DNA of 64,000 nt, from assembly GCA_963830725.1 (NCBI GenBank), contig CAWHNO010000014.1, positions 133,803 to 197,802 on the forward strand, given 5' to 3'. Position 1 is the first letter of the stretch, and each line of letters opens with the position of its first letter. The translations under genes were made by a program, and so were the position numbers. Under the pieces are notes generated by a model that was given only the letters and a program-made list of their open reading frames with translations, made no database searches and was not told the origin of the DNA. Origin of the DNA: DASSUW01 sp963830725. Lineage in GTDB: Bacteria > Actinomycetota > Thermoleophilia > Solirubrobacterales > Solirubrobacteraceae. This document shows positions 44,392 through 51,262 of this stretch, in pieces.

Positions 44392-44700
44392 TCAGGCTAC
44401 GTGCCCGCCCGCGGTGAGGACCGCGAGCAGGTCGCCGACGCGCCGGTTGCGGGCAAGGGCGTCGGGGACGGGGAGGTCGGACCGGATCGTGTAGCGGTTC
44501 CGGCGGCCGACGCGACGGCGCGACACGTAGCCCGCGTCGGCGAGCTCCCCGACGATGCGGTGGGCGGCCCGCTCCGTGATCCCGACAGCCACGCCGATCT
44601 CACGCAGCCGGATCCCCGGGTCCTGGGCGATGCAGATCAGCACCCGCCCGTGGTTCGTCAGGAACGACCATGTCGCAGGTTCGGACATGCGCGAAACCAT
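44392..44700 (-). CDS. Winged-helix (MarR/ArsR-like) regulator
   Basis: 102 aa. SFLTNHGRVLICIAQDPGIR, LREIGVAVGITERAAHRIVG, ELADAGYVSRRRVGRRNRYT: a single wHTH with a wing rich in Arg. ATG 44700 (or 44688). Lies upstream of the hydrolase on the same strand, 65 bp apart, and divergent from two small basic protein genes. Confidence 0.8.
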   Translation of the reverse strand: MVSRMSEPATWSFLTNHGRVLICIAQDPGIRLREIGVAVGITERAAHRIVGELADAGYVSRRRVGRRNRYTIRSDLPVPDALARNRRVGDLLAVLTAGGHVA

Positions 44701-44744
44701 GATACGAATTTCTAGATTTGGCGTTCAGCTATAGTTGCGGGGCG

Positions 44745-44957
44745 ATGAGCGACACCGGCAAGAACGAGCGGCCGGCCGCCCCTCCGAAGCGTGGTGAAGC
44801 CGCATGGCGAGCTGCCAAGGAGGAGATCGCCAGCCGCAACGAGAAGGCCAGTAGGCTCGCCCGGGCGCGGCGGCAGGCCGAGTACGAGGAGCTGGCCGCG
44901 CGCCGTCGGGCCGACGAGCTGCGCGAGCGCGCGGAGCTCGCGAAGCGCAGACCGTAG
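44745..44957 (+). CDS. Small charged helical protein, unknown
   Basis: 70 aa, predicted to be almost entirely alpha-helical and coiled-coil-like (EAAWRAAKEEIASRNEKASR, RADELRERAELAKRRP). ATG at 44745. The next small basic gene starts 25 bp further on, so they may be one unit. No domain recognised. Confidence 0.55.
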   Translation: MSDTGKNERPAAPPKRGEAAWRAAKEEIASRNEKASRLARARRQAEYEELAARRRADELRERAELAKRRP

Positions 44958-44982
44958 CCCCCAGACGAAACGGACCGACCGC

Positions 44983-45156
44983 ATGGCATCGAGCTCCAAG
45001 CACAAGACCACCATGGCAAAGCTGAATCGCGAGCGGGCGCTGCAGGAGCGCCGCCTCGAGAAGCAGGCCAAGAAGGACGCGCGGAAGCGCGCCGCGGCCG
45101 CTGAGGCGGCAGCTCCGGGCGAGCCGGCGGACGTCCCGGAGAACCGCACCTCGTAG
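44983..45156 (+). CDS. Small basic protein, unknown
   Basis: 57 aa: ASSSKHKTTMAKLNRERALQ, ERRLEKQAKKDARKRAAAA, then an acidic end. Small Lys/Arg-rich proteins of this style recur in actinobacteria and are uncharacterised. ATG 44983. Confidence 0.55.
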   Translation: MASSSKHKTTMAKLNRERALQERRLEKQAKKDARKRAAAAEAAAPGEPADVPENRTS

Positions 45157-45262
45157 ACGGGCCGGAAGGCGCCGTAGCGCCAGATGATGGTGGCGATCAG
45201 GAAGAGCCCGTAGTCGAGGGCGAACTCGCGGCGCACGACGCCGAGCTTCGCGAGAACGACTA
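45140..45262 (-). pseudogene. Possible membrane-protein fragment
   Basis: On the minus strand the text VVLAKLGVVRREFALDYGLF then LIATIIWRYGAFRPVYEVRF looks like a real transmembrane helix with flanks. It has no start or stop of its own and no recognisable remainder. It lies in the 103-bp gap after the small basic gene. Could be chance. Confidence 0.25.
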
Positions 45263-45622
45263 TCGGTGAGAACCGGCTTCGGTGTCGAGCGGCGCGCCAC
45301 CGAATCCCAATTCGTTGCCGTCCGGGTCGCGGTACAGCGCCTTGCGCACGCCGTTGGAGTAGGTGAGACGCTCGTCGGGCTCGAGTCCGCGAGCAGCGAC
45401 CGCGGCTATGTGACCATCGAGATCGTCGAGGAAGAGGGTCACCACGGAGTTGCCGGCGCCGTCGCTGTGTTCCACGACGTAGACCGAGCGGTCTTCGGCA
45501 ACCGTCCAGACCGCCTCGGTGGCGTTGGGGAAGAACGACGGCTCGCCGAACAGCCGCTCGTACCACGGTTGGGCCGCCTGCAGGTCCCGCACCCGCAGAC
45601 CCGCGAAGAGGTGCAACGACAT
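45260..45622 (-). CDS. VOC/glyoxalase-like protein
   Basis: A 120-aa vicinal-oxygen-chelate fold protein: LHLFAGLRVRDLQAAQPWYE, RLFGEPSFFPNATEAVWTVA, ALYRDPDGNELGFGG (DPDGN..GFxG, the usual ending of glyoxalase/bleomycin-resistance proteins). Substrate unknown. ATG 45622. Confidence 0.9.
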   Translation of the reverse strand: MSLHLFAGLRVRDLQAAQPWYERLFGEPSFFPNATEAVWTVAEDRSVYVVEHSDGAGNSVVTLFLDDLDGHIAAVAARGLEPDERLTYSNGVRKALYRDPDGNELGFGGAPLDTEAGSHR

Positions 45623-45707
45623 CGCCGCGAGTCTAGGTCAACGCGGCGGCCGCGACGGTGACGCCGCTCGGGTCGAGCGATGAGTTCCGTTAGGGCTCCG
45701 CGTCGTG

Positions 45708-46274
45708 TCAGCGCGCCGGTCGTGCCTCGAGCCAGCGCTCGACCGCCTCGCTCGCCTGGTCCACCGCCGCCTCCGGCGTGGCGCCCCGGTGACGCAGAGT
45801 TCGCCACACCTCGACGTCGGTCAGTGCCCTCAGGGACGGCACCGAGGAGCTGTCGGGGCGCAGCGGACGGAGCGCCTCGACGACGAGGGCGTCGAGGGCG
45901 TCGTCGAGCGCCTCCATCGACTCGTCCACGACCGGCACATCGCTGCGCTCGCGGCGCCCGACCGTGATGCCGTCCGCCCCGCGCTCGTAGGCGCCGAAGA
46001 ACGTCTCGACCAGGCGGTGGATCCGCTCGTGCTCGGATGCGGCGCCGGCGAAGACCACGCGCGCTCGATCGTGCGGCGGAAGCTGCAGGCTCTCCATGAG
46101 GTGCTGAGCGCAGCTTCTGACCAGGTCATCGAATGTCGGAAACAGCGCCTCCACGGTCTCCACCGGCACACGCGCCTTGTCGGCGATCTCCGACCACGTC
46201 GTCGCCTCGATGCCCTGGCTCGTGTGCAGCTCGAGCGAGGACTCGATGATTCGCTCACGGGTGGGGTCGACCTC
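45708..46274 (-). pseudogene. TetR-family regulator with lost start
   Basis: The frame reads EVDPTRERIIESSLELHTSQ, GIEATTWSEIADKARVPVET, VEALFPTFDDLVRSCAQHLM: a TetR N-terminal HTH, then a helical ligand domain to RWLEARPAR. There is no ATG, GTG or TTG in this frame between the preceding stop (about 46392) and GTG 46169, which is after the HTH. The 5' end abuts a truncated CN-hydrolase on the other strand, suggesting a deletion or inversion breakpoint at about 46274-46300. Confidence 0.6.
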
Positions 46275-46331
46275 GCGGGGCTCGCCTGGCTCGTCCCCGT
46301 ACGCTGCCTCGAAGCCGCGTTCAGGGAGCGT

Positions 46332-46952
46332 GTGGGCGCGGGGACCAGCCGGCTGCGCCTCGTCGTGGCCGGCAGCGGCAACGTGGACGGCTCCTCACCG
46401 CCGGCGAACGAAGCGGTGCTGCTCGACGCGCGCACGGGCGAGGTGCTCGTCCGTCAGCGCAAGGTCCACCCGTTCAACTTCTCGCACGACGATCTGGAGC
46501 TGTGGGGGCTGAGCGATCGCCTGACGGGTCCGATCGACGAGGACCTGAGCCGCGGCGAGCGAGTATGCGTGGTGGAAGCCGGCGGCGCCCGGCTGGCGAT
46601 CCTGGTATGCGAGGACCTGGCTCGGCTACACGCGTTCGCCGCGGCGCTTCACGCCCATGGGGTGTCGCTGCTCCTGGTGCCGGTGTTCGCTCGGCCGACC
46701 AAGGACCGACGCTGGGAGCGCGCGCGGGCCGAGGTCTACAGCGACGCCATCGGCTCGACCGTCGTGGTCGCCAACAGCCTGGTGATCGCTGAGATCCTGC
46801 GCAGCCCCACGCCGGTGGGGACGGCGATCGCCGTCGCGCCGGGCCACGTCGCGGTCGGGCACTCGTGCGAGCCGGACGACATCGTGGTGTTCGCACTCGA
46901 CTGCGACCGCCCCCGCGTGGCGTACGAGCCTGTGGCCGTCACGAACCACTGA
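46332..46952 (+). pseudogene. Carbon-nitrogen hydrolase, N-terminally truncated
   Basis: About 205 aa of a nitrilase-superfamily protein: NEAVLLDARTGEVLVRQRKV (catalytic Lys in RQRKVHPF), GARLAILVCEDLARLHAFAA (catalytic Cys), VPVFARPTKDRRWERARAEV. The N-terminal region with the catalytic Glu is missing, because recognisable text begins only near 46300. GTG 46332 is a possible start. Probably non-functional as an amidase, unless it works as a truncated binding protein. Confidence 0.6.
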
Positions 46953-47009
46953 AGCGCGGGCCTGCCGCGAACGACGTCGGCGATTCGCCAACGCCTGACG
47001 ATCGCGCTG

Positions 47010-47669
47010 CTAGCGGGAGGCTCCGACGGGTGTGGTGAGTTCGGCGAGGAGGGCCTGTACGCGTTGGCTGATGTCGTCGCGGATGCGCCGTACGCCGTCG
47101 AGGTCGGTGTCGGCGGGGTCGTCGACTTGCCAGTCTTCGTAGCGCTTGCCGGGGTAGATCGGGCAGGCGTCGCCGCAGCCCATGGTGACGACGGCGTCGG
47201 CGGCCTGGACGACCTCGTCGGTCATCGGTTTGGGGAATGCCTTGCTGATGTCGATCCCCAGCTCGCTCATGGCGGTGACGACGTCTGGGTTGATCTGGTC
47301 GGCGGGGGCGCTGCCGGCGGAGCGGACGTGGACGCGGCCCTGCGCGTAGTGGTCGAGCAGCGCGGCGGCCATCTGGCTGCGGCCGGCGTTCTGGACGCAC
47401 ACGAACAGGACCTCGGGCACGGGCTTGGCGACGGTGCCCTCGACCTGGCCGAGTGCGCGCAGGCGCTCGCGCGCGAAGCGATGCACGAACAGCGGCACGT
47501 AGTCCGTGAACCGTGCGCCCTTGAGCGCGACGAGCGATTCGGCCATGAAGCGCTCGATCGTCTCGGCGGAGAAGATGCCGGCGAACTCCTCGCTGAGTCT
47601 GTCCAGGCCCTTTTCGAGGTGCCCGCGGGTGATCAGGTCGACGTCGAGCTCGCGCAGCGTGGTGGCCAT
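47010..47669 (-). CDS. arsC: Arsenate reductase (low-molecular-weight phosphatase type) with N-terminal helical extension
   Basis: 219 aa. The first 80 residues form a small helical domain (LSEEFAGIFSAETIERFMAE, YVPLFVHRFARERLRALGQ). Residues 85-215 are ArsC: FVCVQNAGRSQMAAALL (P-loop Cys 91), AGSAPADQINPDVV, VVTMGCGDACPIYPGKRYEDW split at Cys 165 and Cys 169. Reduces arsenate to arsenite with thiol (thioredoxin or mycothiol) help. SD GAGGAGG upstream. Divergent from arsR-arsM with shared control. Confidence 0.92.
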   Translation of the reverse strand: MATTLRELDVDLITRGHLEKGLDRLSEEFAGIFSAETIERFMAESLVALKGARFTDYVPLFVHRFARERLRALGQVEGTVAKPVPEVLFVCVQNAGRSQMAAALLDHYAQGRVHVRSAGSAPADQINPDVVTAMSELGIDISKAFPKPMTDEVVQAADAVVTMGCGDACPIYPGKRYEDWQVDDPADTDLDGVRRIRDDISQRVQALLAELTTPVGASR

Positions 47670-47720
47670 GGCCGGTCCTCCTCGTGCCTGGAAGTCTGCG
47701 GCAGGGGCCGATGCTATCCA

Positions 47721-47757
47721 TTGACATGCGTCGGTTCAATTGATATGCATAGATTGA
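47721..47757 (+). promoter_or_regulatory. arsR promoter and ArsR operator region
   Basis: TTGACA (47721-47726), 17 bp, TATGCA (47744-47749), then 7 nt to ATG 47757: a good promoter for a leaderless arsR mRNA. Direct repeats TTGACATGC (47721-47729) and TTGATATGC (47740-47748), 19 bp apart, are the likely ArsR half-sites. A minus-strand promoter for arsC (TTGAAC, 17 bp, TAGCAT) overlaps the same stretch. Confidence 0.6.
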
Positions 47758-48110
47758 TGGCGATCGATCTGGAACTGGCGCCGAAGACCAAGCGCCCCGC
47801 CGGCGAGCCGTGCTGCGAGCCGGTCGTCTACCCGGATGTCGAGCGCGCGCAGGCGATCCGGATGGCCGACGTGGCGAAGGCCCTGGGCGACCCGATCCGC
47901 CTGCAGCTCGTCGACGTGCTGCGCAGGCACGCCGGCAAGGTGTGCGTGTGCGAGCTGGTGCCGCTGTTCGACATCTCCCAGCCCACGCTCTCGCACCATC
48001 TCAAGCGGCTGCGTGAGGCCGGCATCGTCGACTCCGAGCGGCGCGGCCTGTGGGCCTACTACTACGTGATCCCCGACGCCCTTGAGGAGCTGACCGCATG
48101 GCTGAGCTGA
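47757..48110 (+). CDS. arsR: ArsR family metalloregulator
   Basis: A 117-aa arsenite-responsive repressor. GEPCCEPVVYPDVERAQAIR carries a Cys pair near the N-terminus. wHTH: VAKALGDPIRLQLVDVLRRH, KVCVCELVPLFDISQPTLSH (KVCVCELV has the CxC metal-binding pair), HLKRLREAGIVDSERRG. ATG 47757 fits the promoter; ATG 47745 lies inside the -10 box. Overlaps arsM by 13 bp. Confidence 0.93.
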   Translation: MAIDLELAPKTKRPAGEPCCEPVVYPDVERAQAIRMADVAKALGDPIRLQLVDVLRRHAGKVCVCELVPLFDISQPTLSHHLKRLREAGIVDSERRGLWAYYYVIPDALEELTAWLS

Positions 48111-49021
48111 CGACTGCCGCCGAGACGGAGGCCGCTCCCGGCGGCTGCTGTTCGCCCGCGGCGCAGGAGAGCTGCTGCGAGCCCTCCGAGAAGGCCGTCT
48201 GCTGCGACACAAGCGCCGCCGGCGGCACGTGCGGCTGCGCCGGGGACCAGGCCGTGCTCCCGGAGGCGGGCGACCTGCGCGAGGCCGTGCGCGAGCGCTA
48301 CGCCGCGGCCGCCCGCGTGACCACGGGCGCGACTGCGGTGGCCGGCTGCTGCGAGCCCAACCCGGCCGCGATCAGCGACGAGCAGGCCGAGCTGTTCGGC
48401 GCCCGGTTGTACGCCGACGGCGAGCGCGACGAGCTGCCCGACACCGCGCTGCTCGGCTCGCTGGGTTGCGGCAACCCGACCGCCGTGGCCGCGCTGCACG
48501 AGGGCGAGACGGTGCTCGACCTCGGCTCGGGCGGCGGCATCGACGTGCTGCTGTCCGCCCGCCGCGTCGGCCCCACCGGCACCGCCTACGGGCTCGACAT
48601 GACCGACGAGATGCTCGAGCTCGCGCGCGCCAACCAGGGCAAGGCCGGGATCGACAACGTCCACTGGCTCAAGGGGCACATCGAGGACATCCCGCTGCCG
48701 GCCGGCTCAGTCGACGTCGTGCTCTCCAACTGCGTGATCAACCTCTCCACCGACAAGCCGCGCGTGCTGCGCGAGGCCGCCCGCGTGCTCAAGCCAGGCG
48801 GGCGCTTCGCCGTCTCGGACGTCGTCGCCGACCCCGACATCGACGACGCCACGCGCGGCGACCTCGCGCAGTACGTCGGCTGCGTCGCCGGCGCGCTCAC
48901 CCGCGACGAGTACGCCCGTTACCTCGCCGACGCCGGCCTGGCCGACGTCGAGATCATCGAGACCCACCGCGTGCACGAGCACGCCGGCTCGGCGATCGTG
49001 CGCGCCCGCAAGCCCGCGTAG
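48098..49021 (+). CDS. arsM: Arsenite S-adenosylmethionine methyltransferase
   Basis: A 307-aa enzyme methylating arsenite. The three conserved arsenic-binding cysteines are present: SLGCGNPTAVA (Cys 124), LSNCVINLSTDKPRVL (Cys 212), YVGCVAGALTRDEYARYL (Cys 262). SAM motif LDLGSGGGIDVLLSA. An unusual Cys-rich N-terminal tail (residues 17-47, four CC or CxC clusters: GGCCSP, SCCEPS, VCCD, CGC) may hand over arsenic (inference). Start overlaps arsR. Confidence 0.94.
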   Translation: MAELTTAAETEAAPGGCCSPAAQESCCEPSEKAVCCDTSAAGGTCGCAGDQAVLPEAGDLREAVRERYAAAARVTTGATAVAGCCEPNPAAISDEQAELFGARLYADGERDELPDTALLGSLGCGNPTAVAALHEGETVLDLGSGGGIDVLLSARRVGPTGTAYGLDMTDEMLELARANQGKAGIDNVHWLKGHIEDIPLPAGSVDVVLSNCVINLSTDKPRVLREAARVLKPGGRFAVSDVVADPDIDDATRGDLAQYVGCVAGALTRDEYARYLADAGLADVEIIETHRVHEHAGSAIVRARKPA

Positions 49022-49044
49022 CCGCCGCTCGGCGGGCGTTGTGC

Positions 49045-49857
49045 TCAGCACGCGAGTTCGATCGCGGGGCTGGCCGCGTTCTGGACGAGTTGCGCGAGGG
49101 CGGCGCGCTGGATGCGCGACACGTGCATCTGTGAGCAACCGATGCGTCGGGCGATCTCGATCTGGGTGAGGTCCTCGCGGAAGCGCAGATGCAGCACGAG
49201 CTGGTCCCGCTCTGACAGCGTGTCCAACAGGCGGTCGAGGGTCGCGGAGGTTTCAGCGTCCTCGAAGCCGGGGTCGTCGCCGCCGAGCCGTTCTCCGAGC
49301 GTCGCTGCGTCGCCCTCCTGTGTCGTCGCGGGACGGTCGAGCGAGTCGCCCCCACGCGCCTGGGCCGCTTCGGAGGCGTCGATGAGTTCTTCGAGTGTGC
49401 AGCCGACCTGCGCGGCGAGCTCGCGGGCGGTCGGGTTGCGCCCGAGATCATTGGTGAGCTGCTCGCGCTCGCGTTCGATCCGGATGGCGCGCTCCTGCAG
49501 GGCGCGCGGCGGGCGGACCGTCCAGGTGAAGTCGCGAAAGTATCGCCGGATCTCGCCCTGGATGGTCGGTATCGCGAACGTGCTGAATGAGGTGCCAAGC
49601 GCTGGGTCATAGCGGTCCAGCGCCTTCAGGAGCCCGATCGCGGCGATCTGCTCGAGGTCCTCGAGGGGGACTCGCATGCCACGATCGAAGCGCCGAGCGA
49701 TCGAGTAGGCAAGCGGCAAGTAGCTACGGACCAGGCGTTCGCGGGTCCTCGGATCGCGGTTGTCGGCGTAGGCGCGCAGGTCTGCTGCCTGGCGCTCGCG
49801 ACTATTCGCGGCGCTTCCGAGCGCCGCTCGCGATCTGGGCGACTCGTCACGGGCCAT
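49045..49857 (-). CDS. SigB/SigF-like RNA polymerase sigma factor
   Basis: About 270 aa. Region 2: LVRSYLPLAYSIARRFDRGM, EDLEQIAAIGLLKALDRYDP, FSTFAIPTIQGEIRRYFRD, WTVRPPRALQERA. Region 3 and region 4: LSERDQLVLHLRFREDLTQI, EIARRIGCSQMHVSRIQRAA. This is the general-stress/sporulation sigma family. ATG 49857 has GGGAGG 9 nt upstream. Co-transcribed with the STAS gene (11-bp overlap). No RsbW-type kinase in the window. Confidence 0.92.
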   Translation of the reverse strand: MARDESPRSRAALGSAANSRERQAADLRAYADNRDPRTRERLVRSYLPLAYSIARRFDRGMRVPLEDLEQIAAIGLLKALDRYDPALGTSFSTFAIPTIQGEIRRYFRDFTWTVRPPRALQERAIRIEREREQLTNDLGRNPTARELAAQVGCTLEELIDASEAAQARGGDSLDRPATTQEGDAATLGERLGGDDPGFEDAETSATLDRLLDTLSERDQLVLHLRFREDLTQIEIARRIGCSQMHVSRIQRAALAQLVQNAASPAIELAC

Positions 49858-50398
49858 CCGTCGACGCCTCCCTTTCACGATCCGCGAGCAAGGATTCGCC
49901 TGCTTCGGTATCCAGGACGTCCTCTGGCGCCGCGAACGGCAACGCCTGATCCAGCCCGCACAGCTGGATCGCTTTGTCGATCGGAGCCGCAGGCGCGAGC
50001 AGCGTCAGCTGGAATCCGTCGCGCTGCGCTCGCTGGTCGAGCGCCACCAGCAGGTGCAGACCGGAGGAGTCGATGAAGGACAGGCCGCGGAGATCGACCA
50101 GCAGGCGCGCGGCAGGCTCGAAGCCCTTCGGCGCGGCGCGGAGAGCTTCGCCGATGGCAACGTCGAGCGCGGCGCGGAGCGTCTCGACGGTGGCGACGTC
50201 GAGCTCGCCGCGGGGTTGCACGATCGTGAGGTGATCACACCGCTGCACCTCGACGGCTAAGGGCTCGAGATCGGATATCGCGGCTGCTGGAGTTGATCCG
50301 GTGAAACGCCCGCCGTCGGATGACGAGCGACTCGTTTCCACGACGGTCAGCTGCGCACGACCCCGGGACGCGGCGCTCTGGCTAGCAGGGAAGCTCAT
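49847..50398 (-). CDS. STAS-domain anti-anti-sigma-like protein
   Basis: 183 aa. STAS core: HLTIVQPRGELDVATVETLR, RLLVDLRGLSFIDSSGLHLL (phosphorylatable Ser in DSSG), then LLAPAAPIDKAIQLCGLDQAL. N-terminal 55 residues and C-terminal tail are low complexity. Overlaps and precedes the sigma gene, so partner switching controlling that sigma factor is likely. The antagonist kinase must be elsewhere. Confidence 0.9.
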   Translation of the reverse strand: MSFPASQSAASRGRAQLTVVETSRSSSDGGRFTGSTPAAAISDLEPLAVEVQRCDHLTIVQPRGELDVATVETLRAALDVAIGEALRAAPKGFEPAARLLVDLRGLSFIDSSGLHLLVALDQRAQRDGFQLTLLAPAAPIDKAIQLCGLDQALPFAAPEDVLDTEAGESLLADREREASTDGP

Positions 50399-50478
50399 CA
50401 GGAATCGCCTTCGGTCCTCGGGAATCTCAAATTCTCGGATTGGATGCGGCCAAAGCTCGTCGTTTCGCGCAACACTGT

Positions 50479-50537
50479 CAGGACCGTATCATGGTCTGAT
50501 GAGAATATGAGGAAATTGTCAACCCAATTACTCATCA
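50479..50537 (+). promoter_or_regulatory. AT-rich divergent regulatory island
   Basis: In the 189-bp gap between the divergent STAS/sigma and MerR-REC/KaiC operons. GACC-N7-GGTC (50482-50496 region), then TGATGAG (50497-50503) paired with CTCATCA (50531-50537), nested around AATTG..CAATT. Much more AT-rich than the surroundings. For the + operon TAGCAT (50575-50580) is the -10, 7 nt before the GTG. Confidence 0.5.
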
Positions 50538-50587
50538 AGAACGATTCAAGAGCTCGCGTGCTGCAGGAATCGGTTAGCATCGCGGCT

Positions 50588-51262
50588 GTGTCTGACGAAG
50601 CTCGCGAGAGTCGCGGCGTCTACAGCATCGGTGCGGTGGCTCGAATGCTGGGGATTGCGGTCGCGACGATCCGCAACTGGGAGGACCGCTACGGGTCGGT
50701 CGTGCCGGAACGGAGCGCGGGGGGACACCGTCTCTACTCGCGTGACCAGATAGAGCAGCTGCGCTTCGTCGCTGCGGAGATTTCGCGCGGCCTGTCGGCG
50801 GCCGACGCTCACCGGCTGCTGGCCGAACCGAGCGAGGGTGGCCACCCCCTAGGGAACGGCGGGCGAAGCGGTGGTCCGCGGCTGCTCGTGCTGCTTGCCG
50901 AACGCGATCCCGTGGCCGCGGATCTGGCGCAGTTCTTCCTTCGTACCGAAGGGTATGAGGTGAGCCTGGCGTTGACGGTCGGCGAGGCTGAGCAGCAGTG
51001 GCTCGACAGCCGGCCCCAGCTCGCGATCGTGGAGCTGATGATCTCCGGAGGTGAGGGTTCGGAACTGTGCCGGCGCTTGAAGCAGCACGATGCTGGGGCC
51101 GTGCTCGCCATCTCCGTGCTGCAGGCTCGAGACGAGGCGCTGGCGGCGGGGGCTGACGCCTTCTTGCAGAAGCCGCTTGATCCGCTCGAACTCGTCTCCA
51201 CCGTCAAGGACCTGCTCGGAGTGAGTGCGCTGGTCACTCGCCGCGGGCCCGAGAGTGCCTAG
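50588..51262 (+). CDS. MerR-type HTH fused to an atypical receiver domain
   Basis: 224 aa. N-terminal MerR HTH: GVYSIGAVARMLGIAVATIR, NWEDRYGSVVPERSAGGHRL, YSRDQIEQLRFVA. From about 95: a receiver fold (LLVLLAERDPVAADLAQFFL, QLAIVELMISGGEGSELCRR, ADAFLQKPLDPLELV). The usual phospho-acceptor Asp is replaced by Glu in AIVELMI, while the switch Lys (QKP) remains, so it is a pseudo-receiver or constitutively active. GTG start; leaderless promoter. TAGTG overlap with kaiC-like gene. Confidence 0.88.
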   Translation: MSDEARESRGVYSIGAVARMLGIAVATIRNWEDRYGSVVPERSAGGHRLYSRDQIEQLRFVAAEISRGLSAADAHRLLAEPSEGGHPLGNGGRSGGPRLLVLLAERDPVAADLAQFFLRTEGYEVSLALTVGEAEQQWLDSRPQLAIVELMISGGEGSELCRRLKQHDAGAVLAISVLQARDEALAAGADAFLQKPLDPLELVSTVKDLLGVSALVTRRGPESA

